DNA of 6,101 bases, taken from positions 1 to 6,101 of the forward strand of contig JACCSN010000530.1 of the NCBI GenBank assembly GCA_013812985.1, given 5' to 3'. The notes under the pieces are model-generated. The model had not been told where the DNA came from, did no database searches, and was given only the letters and a program-made list of their open reading frames with translations. Shown one piece after another: positions 1 through 6,093 of this stretch (its first letter is position 1; the number at the start of each line of letters is the position of its first letter). Origin of the DNA: Hyphomicrobiales bacterium (lineage in GTDB: Bacteria > Pseudomonadota > Alphaproteobacteria > Rhizobiales > Afifellaceae). The position numbers and the translations under genes are program-made.

Positions 1-629
1 CAGCCATCCTGATGGCCTGGTATCCGGGGACGGAGGGCGGGTCGGCTCTGGCCGACGTGCTGTTCGGCGACGTGAGCCCGAGCGGCAAGCTGCCGCACAC
101 TTGGCCGCGAACCGTGGGTCAGGTCCCCATCCATTACGACAGGCTGCCGACGGGCCGGCCGACCGAGGCGGGAAACCGATTCTCGCTCAAATATGTCGAC
201 GAGGAGATCAGCCCCGAATTCCCGTTCGGCTTCGGCCTGAGCTATACGGAGTTCAGCTATTCAAACCTCGAGTTCGTCACGCCGAAGCTGAAGGCGTCCG
301 AAGAGCTTCAGGTCCGGGTAAGCATCGCCAATACTGGCGACAGGCCAGGCCAGGAGGTCGTGCAGCTCTATATCCGCGACCCGGTTGCGAGCCGCAGCCG
401 CCCCGTGCGCCAGCTGAAGGGGTTTCAGAAGGTGTCGCTAGCGGCAGGCGAGAGCCGGGTCCTGACCTTTACGATCCCCGCTAGCCAACTCGGTTTTCAC
501 CTGCCCGACGGGAGCTATGTCGTTGAGCCAGGGACGTTCCAGGTCTGGGTGGGCGGCGACTCGAATGCCTATCGTGAGGGCCGGTTCGAAGTCACGGAAG
601 GATCAGCGCGACCCGCGCTTATTCATTGA
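1..629 (+). CDS. bglX: Beta-glucosidase, glycoside hydrolase family 3 (BglX-like), C-terminal part; 5' end outside window
   Basis: This is the last 208 codons of a GH3 beta-glucosidase, an enzyme that removes terminal beta-linked glucose from oligosaccharides or aryl glucosides. The frame is open to the left edge (reading from base 3, Ala-Ile-Leu-Met-Ala-Trp-Tyr-Pro-Gly), so the ATG at 12 is internal. The visible part starts at the end of the second (alpha/beta sandwich) domain, with the typical EGG...ADVLFGD..PSGKLP block and then PFGFGLSYTEF. A fibronectin type III-like C-terminal domain follows (about 280-600), with the signature NTGDRPGQEVVQLYI and a later RQLKGFQKV. This pattern, including GQVPIHYDRLPTGRP, closely resembles E. 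coli BglX, a periplasmic enzyme; location here cannot be judged because the N-terminus is missing. The catalytic nucleophile Asp also lies upstream of the window. The stop is TGA at 627-629, and the last 27 bases overlap the convergent glycosidase gene. Family assignment is firm; the exact sugar specificity is not. Confidence 0.93.
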   Translation, partial: AILMAWYPGTEGGSALADVLFGDVSPSGKLPHTWPRTVGQVPIHYDRLPTGRPTEAGNRFSLKYVDEEISPEFPFGFGLSYTEFSYSNLEFVTPKLKASEELQVRVSIANTGDRPGQEVVQLYIRDPVASRSRPVRQLKGFQKVSLAAGESRVLTFTIPASQLGFHLPDGSYVVEPGTFQVWVGGDSNAYREGRFEVTEGSARPALIH

Positions 630-1784
630 GGAACGCGTGCCCGGAACCTTCGCCGACAGCTCGGCGACGTTACCGGCCCGTGTCCGGGGTTCAAAACCGC
701 GCTGCTGGGCCAGAATTTCCGTCCGCAGCGGCCGATAGACATCGCGATGGCCGTCCTCCTCCGCGGCCGAGAACAGCCCGACCGGGCACAATCGATCGTT
801 GGTCCAGGCCGGCGTATCCAGGATCGGGTAAAGGCAGACCGCCTCGACCGGCACGCCATGATCGCGGGCTTCCGCCACTTCGCCCATGACGTAGTGCAGC
901 CAGGCCGCGCGACCGCTGCCCTCGGCCCCCGTTTCCGCCACGATCATCGGCCGGCCGTAACGTCGGTAAGTCTCGGCGAGCATGGCCGCGAACGTTTTGT
1001 AGGCATGGTGCCCCATCGGGATCGTGCCGCCGTGGAGATACCATTGGTTGTCGGGATAGAAATTCACCCCGATGATGTCGAGATGCTCCGGGCGGCCGCC
1101 GAGCTCCGGCGCCATCCGCCCGCTGATCATGTCGAAGGCTTCGTATTGTGAGAGGCTATAGAGTTCCGCCGCCCGCCGGTGCTCCGGGCTGCCAAGGCCT
1201 CCATCGACGTGGATGGCGGGCTCGGCGTAAAGGAAGCGCGCGTCGGGATGCCCGTCCCGAACTGCTTCCACGGCGGCGATCGTGGCGCGGACCAGCTGCT
1301 TCTTCAACGCGGCGCCCCGCCGGATCACGCAGGGGTTCATCCGGCCCACCTCCGCGCCCGCCCAAGCCCAGAACGAGATCTCGTTGACAGGGCAGAGGAG
1401 GGGGGCCTCGCCGGTCTCGTCCCGGATCAGGCGCGCCGCGGATGCTGAAAAGCGGCCAAAACGGTCCACGAAATCCGGCGACCAGATGTCGATGCCGTCC
1501 GGATAGCCGTAGTGGCAGAGGTCCCAGACGACCTGGACGCCATTGTCGCGCGCCGCCCTGAGCATCGGCAGGAAGCTCGACCAGTCGTAGCGCCCCGGCG
1601 TCGCTTCGATCAGATGCCAGCGCAGGCCATCGCGCGCCGATCCGATGCCGAGCTCGGATATGCGCCGGTAATCGGCGTTCGCCAGGCGATCATGCGACGA
1701 CGCCGCCAGCATATCCAGGCGGCGGGCGTCCTGCCGGCGATGCGAGGAGCATTCGAACCCGGCGATGAAGAAGCTTTTGAACAT
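603..1784 (-). CDS. Glycoside hydrolase of clan GH-A type (GH1/beta-glucosidase-like)
   Basis: This gene encodes a 393-aa (beta/alpha)8-barrel glycosidase, probably acting on beta-glycosides. The chosen start is the ATG at 1784 (MFKSFFIAGFECS). The frame stays open to a TTG at 2030, but that extension is Arg/Gly-rich, lacks family character and would run across the whole divergent spacer. Features visible in the protein are: WDLCHYGYPDGID at about 87-99, resembling the GH1 strand-3 His region; PVNEI with the expected acid/base Glu135; GVNFYP at 239-244, like the GH1 strand-6 motif; and IVAETGAEG with the expected nucleophile Glu284. Two Glu residues placed after strands 4 and 7 are the hallmark of clan GH-A retaining enzymes. 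There is no signal peptide or membrane segment, so a cytoplasmic enzyme is expected. It is shorter than typical GH1 enzymes (about 450 aa) and its acid/base motif is NEI, not the classical NEP, so it may be a divergent GH1 relative or another GH-A family. The SD is poor: AGAGGG lies 13 bases before the ATG. The gene converges on the GH3 gene and overlaps it by 27 bases. Confidence 0.85.
   Translation of the reverse strand: MFKSFFIAGFECSSHRRQDARRLDMLAASSHDRLANADYRRISELGIGSARDGLRWHLIEATPGRYDWSSFLPMLRAARDNGVQVVWDLCHYGYPDGIDIWSPDFVDRFGRFSASAARLIRDETGEAPLLCPVNEISFWAWAGAEVGRMNPCVIRRGAALKKQLVRATIAAVEAVRDGHPDARFLYAEPAIHVDGGLGSPEHRRAAELYSLSQYEAFDMISGRMAPELGGRPEHLDIIGVNFYPDNQWYLHGGTIPMGHHAYKTFAAMLAETYRRYGRPMIVAETGAEGSGRAAWLHYVMGEVAEARDHGVPVEAVCLYPILDTPAWTNDRLCPVGLFSAAEEDGHRDVYRPLRTEILAQQRGFEPRTRAGNVAELSAKVPGTRSSMNKRGSR
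605..619 (+). terminator. Possible weak terminator hairpin at the 3' end of the GH3 gene
   Basis: A perfect 6-bp stem (AGCGCG / CGCGCT) with a 3-base loop ACC is followed on the plus strand by TATTCATT, which is only moderately T-rich. It lies inside the last codons of the GH3 gene and in the overlap with the convergent gene. A true intrinsic terminator normally has a clearer T-run and sits after the stop, so this is a weak call. Confidence 0.25.
650..667. repeat. Perfect 7-bp inverted repeat (hairpin) just after the GH3 stop
   Basis: Arms TCGCCGA and TCGGCGA flank a 4-base loop CAGC, 21 bases past the GH3 stop codon and inside the 3' end of the convergent glycosidase gene. No T-run follows on either strand, so it does not look like a classical intrinsic terminator. 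It could stabilise the 3' end of the GH3 mRNA, or it may be a chance product of GC-rich coding sequence. Confidence 0.45.
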
Positions 1785-1851
1785 CGGAACGCTTGAACCC
1801 TCTGCTCCTGCTTTCGACGCTTGCCGCCCTGGCCCGCTTCCAACGATGATC

Positions 1852-1870
1852 CGGACCAAATCCAGGTCCG
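1852..1870. repeat. Inverted repeat, 6-bp arms, 7-bp spacer
   Basis: Arms CGGACC and GGTCCG flank the spacer AAATCCA. The A/T-richer centre between GC arms is compatible with a dimeric regulator site. It lies about 70 bases upstream of the glycosidase ATG. The role is inferred only from position and symmetry. Confidence 0.4.
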
Positions 1871-1873
1871 TGC

Positions 1874-1886
1874 CGCGGAAACCGCG
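1874..1886. repeat. Short inverted repeat CGCGG-AAA-CCGCG
   Basis: Perfect 5-bp arms flank a 3-base AAA centre. In GC-rich DNA such a short repeat can arise by chance. It is listed because it sits in the divergent spacer next to another inverted repeat. Confidence 0.3.
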
Positions 1887-1934
1887 CCAACCCCGAAGCG
1901 GTCCCCTGTCCTGTCGGGAAAGCCCATTTCGGCT

Positions 1935-1948
1935 TGCGACTTGTCGCA
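1935..1948. repeat. Inverted repeat TGCGAC-TT-GTCGCA
   Basis: Perfect 6-bp arms flank a TT centre, 82 bases upstream of the transporter ATPase start. Its centre lies 31 bp from that of the palindrome at 1966-1979, close to three DNA helical turns, so the two sites would lie on the same face of the helix. Both contain GCGAC/GTCGC half-elements. This is compatible with an operator pair but unproven. Confidence 0.45.
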
Positions 1949-1965
1949 CGAGGCTCCAAGGCTGT

Positions 1966-1979
1966 CGCGTCGCGACGCG
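1966..1979. repeat. Perfect 14-bp palindrome CGCGTCGCGACGCG
   Basis: This is a fully self-complementary 14-base sequence, ending 50 bases before the ATPase start codon. It could be an operator for the transporter operon, or fold into a hairpin in its 5' untranslated RNA. No known regulator motif is recognised. Confidence 0.5.
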
Positions 1980-2029
1980 TGACGCAGCGCCTTGTCGTGA
2001 ACAATCCGTCGGAAACGGAGCACCGCTCA

Positions 2030-3163
2030 ATGCTTGACCGGCCCTCGACGGCGTTGGAGACCGGCGAACTCATTGGCATCAAGAGCGCGGTCAAGGCTTT
2101 TGCGACTCCGGAAGGCGGCCGGGTGCTTGCGCTCGATCACGTCGATCTATCGATACGAAACAACGAATTCTTGACGCTTCTGGGGCCGTCCGGCTGCGGC
2201 AAGACAACGCTGCTCCGTTCCATCGCCGGCTTCGAGGATTTCACCGAAGGCGCGATCCAACTGGACGGGCGCGTCCTCGGCGATGTCCCGCCGCACAAGC
2301 GGCCGTTCAACACGGTGTTCCAGAGTTACGCCCTGTTTCCGCACCTGACCGTCGAGAACAACGTGGGCTACGGCCTCGATGTCGCGCGGGTGCAACGACA
2401 GGAGCGCAATGAGCGCGTCGCCCAGGCGCTTGCCCTGGTCGGGTTGACAGGGCTGGAGAAGCGCAAGCCGCGCCAGCTCTCCGGCGGCCAGCAGCAGCGC
2501 GTCGCGCTGGCCCGCGCCATCGTCAACCGGCCGCGTCTCCTGCTCCTCGACGAGCCGCTCTCCGCGCTCGACCGGCAGCTCCGCCAATCCATGCAGATCG
2601 AGTTGAAGAACCTGCAGCACACGCTTGGCATCACCTTCCTCTATGTGACGCACGACCAGGAGGAGGCGCTCGTCATGTCGGACCGGATCGCCGTCATGAA
2701 CAAGGGCCGCATCCAGCAGATCGACCTGCCGAGCGCCGTCTACCACCGCCCGGCGAACCGCTTCGTGGCTGCCTTCATCGGCGTCTCCAACATTCTGACC
2801 GGGCGTGTCGCGGCGTCCGGCGCGGCCGGCGTGACGATCGAGACCGACGGGAAGGACTCCCTCCTCGCCGCGGCGGGGAGCGCCGGCATCGGCGAGCGGG
2901 TCTCGATCCTCATTCGGCCGGAGCGATTCGAAGTGCAGTCGGAGGGTTCCGGCGACAACCGGCCATGGTTGGCGGCCCGCGTGGAGCAGGTGGTGTTCGT
3001 CGGCTCCGAGCTGCATGTCCATGCCGCCTTGTCGGACGGCTCGAAAGTCGTGGCGCTCGATCGCCGTTCGCACGCCAACTCCGGAAACTGGAGCCCGGGG
3101 CAGGGGGTCCGCCTGTTCTATGACCCATCCTCGGTCCATGTCATGGCGGAAGGCGCGGCCTGA
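2030..3163 (+). CDS. ABC transporter ATP-binding protein, polyamine/PotA type
   Basis: This 377-aa cytoplasmic ATPase powers the importer formed with the two permeases encoded next. Nucleotide-binding motifs are complete: Walker [10 protein letters not shown] (52-60), Q-loop Gln98 in [10 protein letters not shown], signature LSGGQQQ (150-156), Walker B LLLLDEP (170-176), D-loop SALD (178-181) and H-loop His208. The segment [19 protein letters not shown] is typical of the PotA branch (spermidine/putrescine, and related uptake systems). Residues from about 255 to 372 form a C-terminal TOBE-type regulatory domain, with the characteristic ILIRPERF. The ATG at 2030 was chosen because CGGAG lies 9 bases upstream and the family's N-terminus fits; the frame is open upstream to a TTG at 1934, with a GTG at 1997, but these add unconserved Arg-rich residues. 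The stop TGA overlaps the next ATG by one base (TGATG), which indicates translational coupling. Family is certain; substrate is not, since PotA-like ATPases serve many amine, amino-acid derivative and iron systems. Confidence 0.95.
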   Translation: MLDRPSTALETGELIGIKSAVKAFATPEGGRVLALDHVDLSIRNNEFLTLLGPSGCGKTTLLRSIAGFEDFTEGAIQLDGRVLGDVPPHKRPFNTVFQSYALFPHLTVENNVGYGLDVARVQRQERNERVAQALALVGLTGLEKRKPRQLSGGQQQRVALARAIVNRPRLLLLDEPLSALDRQLRQSMQIELKNLQHTLGITFLYVTHDQEEALVMSDRIAVMNKGRIQQIDLPSAVYHRPANRFVAAFIGVSNILTGRVAASGAAGVTIETDGKDSLLAAAGSAGIGERVSILIRPERFEVQSEGSGDNRPWLAARVEQVVFVGSELHVHAALSDGSKVVALDRRSHANSGNWSPGQGVRLFYDPSSVHVMAEGAA

Positions 3164-4071
3164 TGTCGGTCTCCGTCCGAAGCTCGCGGGCTGTCGCGAT
3201 TCTGCTCGCTCCGATATCGCTTCTGCTCGCCGTGTTCTTTCTCGTTCCGCTCGGGATCATGATCGTCTACTCGTTCCTGGAGCCGGGCATCTATGGCGGC
3301 GTCGTCTGGAGTTTCTACCCGTTCAATTACGGCCGGGTGCTCGGCGCGCCGCTGAACGCGCTGGAGGAATTCGACGCCGTTTATCTCCGCATCTTCATCA
3401 ACACGTTGCGCATCGCGCTGACCACAGTGCTGATCTCGCTCCTCGTCTGCTACCCCGTCGCTTTCTGGGTGAGCCGGCTGCCGGACCGGTGGAAGTCCCT
3501 GGTGCTCTTCCTGATCACGTTGCCGTTCTTCGCCAACCTCCTGATCCGCGTCTATGCGTGGCTCCTGATCCTGCGGCCGACCGGGTTCGCCAACACGGCG
3601 CTGAAGAGCGCCGGGCTGATCGACCAGCCGCTGCCGCTGCTCTTCAACAACGTGGCGGTGGCGATCGGCCTCGTCTACATCCTCGTCCCGTTCATGTTCC
3701 TGCCGATCTACGCCAGCATCGAGCGGCTCGACGCCAACCTGATCCAGGCCTCGCAGGACCTCGGCGCCTCGCCGTTCCAGACCTTTCGGCGCGTCGTCCT
3801 GCCGCTCACCATGCCGGGCATCGTTGGCGGATCGATCATCGTGTTCATCCCGGCGCTCGGCAACTTCGTCGTGCCGTCGCTCCTCGGCGGGGCCAAGGTG
3901 CTGATGTCCGGCAACCTCATCGAGCAGCAGTTCCTCGACGCTCGTAACTGGCCGTTCGGGGCGACGCTGTCCATGCTTGTCATGGCCGTCATCCTCGTCC
4001 TCATGATGATCTATGTGGTCAATCTCGGCCGATCCGGCGCCGAGGTCGCCAGGCAGGTGCAGACGGTATGA
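3163..4071 (+). CDS. ABC transporter permease, PotB type
   Basis: This 302-aa inner-membrane protein forms one half of the transport channel. About six hydrophobic segments are visible, near residues 11-37, 83-104, 112-137, 163-187, 217-240 and 267-287. The cytoplasmic EAA loop that docks to the ATPase is clear at 195-222, in the form QASQDLGA...VVLPLTMPGIVGG, with the conserved Gly201 and the LP...PGI end. The first EAA residue is Gln, not Glu, which is tolerated in PotB-like proteins. GGAAGG at 3148-3153, 9 bases before the ATG, is a good ribosome binding site. The start overlaps the ATPase stop by one base and the stop overlaps the next permease start by four (ATGA). This gene order (ATPase, PotB-like, PotC-like) is standard for the polyamine/opine importer class. 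Confidence 0.94.
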   Translation: MSVSVRSSRAVAILLAPISLLLAVFFLVPLGIMIVYSFLEPGIYGGVVWSFYPFNYGRVLGAPLNALEEFDAVYLRIFINTLRIALTTVLISLLVCYPVAFWVSRLPDRWKSLVLFLITLPFFANLLIRVYAWLLILRPTGFANTALKSAGLIDQPLPLLFNNVAVAIGLVYILVPFMFLPIYASIERLDANLIQASQDLGASPFQTFRRVVLPLTMPGIVGGSIIVFIPALGNFVVPSLLGGAKVLMSGNLIEQQFLDARNWPFGATLSMLVMAVILVLMMIYVVNLGRSGAEVARQVQTV

Positions 4072-4904
4072 GAGCGCGCGCGACAAGCCGGCTCGGCTGG
4101 AACTTGCTGCACTTTTACGGCGCGCTGTTCCTCGCCTTTCTTTACGGGCCGATTCTCCTCATTCTCGTCTACTCGTTCAACGCCAACCCCATCAACATGG
4201 CGATCTGGTCCGGCTTCACGCTGGATTGGTATCGCTCGATCTTCGGGCTGCAGACCTCGCTCGACAGCGACGCCTTTTACCTGGAATCCACCGATCAACT
4301 GCTTCGCGCCGTCCGAAACAGCTTCGTCGTCGCGCTCTTCGCCTCGACGGTTTCGACGCTGATCGGGACGGCGGCCGCGCTCGCCCTCAACCGCTACTCG
4401 TTCCGCGCCCGCAATTACTTCCAGGGGCTCCTGTTCCTGCCCATGGTGATGCCGGACATCGTGCTCGGCATCGCGCTGTTGATCTTCTTCGTCGGCGCCG
4501 GCTTCACGCTCGGGCTCGCGACCATCGTCATCGGCCACTGCACGTTCCTGGCGAGCTATGTCTGCATCGTGGTGAGCGCGCGGCTGGCCGGCATGGACAC
4601 GCAGATCGAGGAGGCCTCGGCCGACCTCGGCGCCGGCCCCTGGACCACCTTCCGGCGGGTGACGCTGCCCCAGATCATGCCGGGCGTGGTCGGCGGCTTC
4701 CTGCTCGCCTTCATCATCTCGCTCGCCGACGTGGTGATCACCTATTTCATCTCGGGCGTGGACTCGCAGACGCTTCCGCTGTTCATCTTCTCGATGATGC
4801 GCCGGGGCATCAAGCCGGAGATCAACGCCATAGCCATGCTGCTTGTCGTTTTCTCGTTTGTGGTCGCCGCAATCGGGCTCTTTCTCCGCTCCCGGCAGAC
4901 CTAG
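4068..4904 (+). CDS. ABC transporter permease, PotC type
   Basis: This 278-aa protein is the second channel half of the importer. About six membrane segments are visible, near residues 16-37, 83-107, 117-142, 148-170, 207-228 and 254-274. The EAA loop at 181-208 reads EEASADLGAGPWTTF...VTLPQIMPGVVGG, a near-ideal match to the family pattern. The N-terminal YGPILLILVYSFN and the LPMVMPDIVLGIALL segment are typical of PotC. The start ATG overlaps the previous stop by four bases, consistent with coupled translation. The stop is TAG, and the following peptidase gene begins in the same reading frame after only three sense codons. The substrate cannot be inferred from the permease itself. Confidence 0.95.
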   Translation: MRARATSRLGWNLLHFYGALFLAFLYGPILLILVYSFNANPINMAIWSGFTLDWYRSIFGLQTSLDSDAFYLESTDQLLRAVRNSFVVALFASTVSTLIGTAAALALNRYSFRARNYFQGLLFLPMVMPDIVLGIALLIFFVGAGFTLGLATIVIGHCTFLASYVCIVVSARLAGMDTQIEEASADLGAGPWTTFRRVTLPQIMPGVVGGFLLAFIISLADVVITYFISGVDSQTLPLFIFSMMRRGIKPEINAIAMLLVVFSFVVAAIGLFLRSRQT

Positions 4905-4913
4905 GCTGCCTTT

Positions 4914-6038
4914 ATGCGACAGGCATCCGAGAAGCCAAGGGGCCGCGCTATCGGGTTGCCCTTTCCGGGCGCGCCGGGTCCTCACAATTCGATCACCGAT
5001 GTGCCGGGCGTCGCCGTCGGCGTCTCGACCTTGATCGCCGACGGGCCGGCGCAGATCCGCACCGGCGTGACCGCGATCGTTCCGCGCTTCGGTGACGCCG
5101 ATTTGTCTCCGGTGTGGGCCGGCTACCTTGCGCTGAACGGCAACGGCGAAATGACCGGAACGCACTGGGTCGAGGAGGCCGGCTATTTCTGCGGCCCCAT
5201 CCTCATCACCAACACCCACAGCGTCGGGATCGTCCATCACGCCGCAGTCCGCTGGATGATCGAGCGCTACCGGGATCAGTTCGAGGCAATGCACCTCTGG
5301 GCGATGCCGGTGGTGGCCGAGACCTATGACGGGACGCTCAGCGACATCAACGGCCAGCACGTCACCGAGGCGCATGCTCTGGAAGCGCTGGACGGAGCCG
5401 CCGACGGCCCTGTCGCGGAGGGCTCGGTCGGCGGCGGGACGGGCATGATTGCCTATGGCTTCAAGGGTGGGACCGGCACATCGTCGCGGATCGTCGAACC
5501 AGACGGGATATCCGGCACGGTCGCTGCACTCGTCCAGGCCAACCACGGGGTGCGCGAGTGGCTGACGATCCTCGGCGCCCCCGTCGGCCAACGTATGCCG
5601 GCCGTGCCGATCCACCCGCGCGAGACAGGCTCGGTCATCGTCATCCTCGCCACCGACCTGCCGCTCTCCTCGCTGCAGCTCAGGCGCATCGCCAAGCGCG
5701 CCGCGATCGGGATCGGCCGCGGCGGCACCCCTGGCGGCAACAATTCCGGCGATATATTCCTGGCCTTCAGCGTCGCCAACCCGATCGAGCTGCCGCAATC
5801 CGGGCCGCCGACCTACGGGCTCACGATGCTCAACGACGAGCTTCTCGACCCGGTGTTCCAGGCCTGCGTCGAGTGTGTGGAGGAAGCGGTGGTCAACGCC
5901 ATGCTGGCGGGGGAGGACACGCCGACGTTCCGCCCGCCGGGGAGGGTCGTGCCGGCGCTTCGCCCGGAGGCTTTGCTTGAAGTGATGCGCGCCTATGGCC
6001 ACGCCGGCCATTCGGGGGAGGGGAGAACGTCAGGCTAG
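4914..6038 (+). CDS. P1 (S58/DmpA) family aminopeptidase, self-cleaving N-terminal nucleophile-type hydrolase
   Basis: This 374-aa enzyme belongs to the DmpA/BapA family of L-aminopeptidase/D-esterases and beta-peptidyl aminopeptidases. Members cut themselves into two chains, and the new N-terminal Ser becomes the nucleophile. Conserved blocks in order are: GPHNSITDVPGVAVG (22-36), ALNGNGEMTG (73-82), PILITNTHSVG (95-105), VVAETYDG (133-140), GSVGGGTGM...GFKGGTGTSSR (170-192), and the processing site GGNNSGDIFLAFS (274-286). Cleavage is expected between Asn277 and Ser278. Length matches full-length family members (about 370-375 aa), so the enzyme appears intact. No signal peptide is evident; a cytoplasmic location is expected. 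The ATG at 4914 is 9 bases after the permease stop; an in-frame TAG at 4902 rules out a longer form. No strong ribosome binding site is visible, so translation probably depends on coupling to the permease. Linkage to the importer suggests it processes an imported amide, ester or peptide-like compound; that is inference. Confidence 0.93.
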   Translation: MRQASEKPRGRAIGLPFPGAPGPHNSITDVPGVAVGVSTLIADGPAQIRTGVTAIVPRFGDADLSPVWAGYLALNGNGEMTGTHWVEEAGYFCGPILITNTHSVGIVHHAAVRWMIERYRDQFEAMHLWAMPVVAETYDGTLSDINGQHVTEAHALEALDGAADGPVAEGSVGGGTGMIAYGFKGGTGTSSRIVEPDGISGTVAALVQANHGVREWLTILGAPVGQRMPAVPIHPRETGSVIVILATDLPLSSLQLRRIAKRAAIGIGRGGTPGGNNSGDIFLAFSVANPIELPQSGPPTYGLTMLNDELLDPVFQACVECVEEAVVNAMLAGEDTPTFRPPGRVVPALRPEALLEVMRAYGHAGHSGEGRTSG

Positions 6039-6042
6039 AAGA

Positions 6043-6059
6043 GCCGACGGCGCATCGGC
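6043..6059 (+). repeat. Small inverted repeat between the peptidase gene and the next gene
   Basis: Arms GCCGA and TCGGC (5 bp) flank a 7-base loop in the 55-base gap after the peptidase stop. No T-run follows. It could act as an mRNA-stabilising or processing hairpin upstream of the next gene, but the stem is short. Confidence 0.25.
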
Positions 6060-6080
6060 ATACTTGTCACGAACATCAAC

Positions 6081-6086
6081 AGGGAG
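6081..6086 (+). promoter_or_regulatory. Ribosome binding site of the gene starting at 6094
   Basis: AGGGAG lies 7 bases before the ATG at 6094. It is the strongest Shine-Dalgarno sequence in the window and is what supports a real gene start at the right edge. A strong site here fits a highly expressed product such as a binding protein. Confidence 0.7.
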
Positions 6087-6093
6087 AACGGAC

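Larger units (their letters stand above)
1785..2029. promoter_or_regulatory. Divergent intergenic region between the glycosidase gene and the transporter operon
   Basis: These 245 bases separate two divergently transcribed genes, so promoters for both are expected here. I could not pick out convincing -35/-10 pairs on either strand. The region does contain four short inverted repeats (1852-1870, 1874-1886, 1935-1948, 1966-1979) that could be regulator sites. At its right end, CGGAG at 2016-2020 is a good ribosome binding site for the ATPase gene, 9 bases from its ATG. The long TTG-started reading-frame extensions from both sides into this region do not look like protein. Confidence 0.6.

Noticed and set aside
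12..14. ATG at 12 as the start of the GH3 gene
   Set aside because: The frame is open to the left edge, and the residues before it (Ala-Ile-Leu) belong to the conserved GH3 block. It is an internal Met of a truncated gene.
1934..2029. Extension of the ATPase to a TTG at 1934 or a GTG at 1997
   Set aside because: The ATG at 2030 has a good ribosome binding site at proper spacing, and the extra residues do not match the family's N-terminus.
1785..2030. Extension of the minus-strand glycosidase to a TTG at 2030 (475 aa)
   Set aside because: The added 82 residues are Arg/Gly/Ser-rich without family similarity and would fill the entire divergent spacer up to the ATPase start. The protein's conserved part begins at the ATG at 1784.
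2147..3139. A 330-codon minus-strand open frame opposite the ATPase gene
   Set aside because: It is an antisense shadow. The plus strand carries every expected ABC ATPase motif in order.
3118..4086. A 322-codon minus-strand open frame opposite the PotB-like permease
   Set aside because: It is a highly charged, low-complexity shadow of a hydrophobic permease gene, with no motif and no sensible ribosome binding context.
4011..6011. A 666-codon open frame on the minus strand opposite the PotC-like permease and the peptidase
   Set aside because: Its product is dominated by Arg, Asp, Glu, His and Gly with no recognisable domain, as expected for the antisense of GC-rich coding sequence. The plus-strand genes here have clear family motifs throughout.
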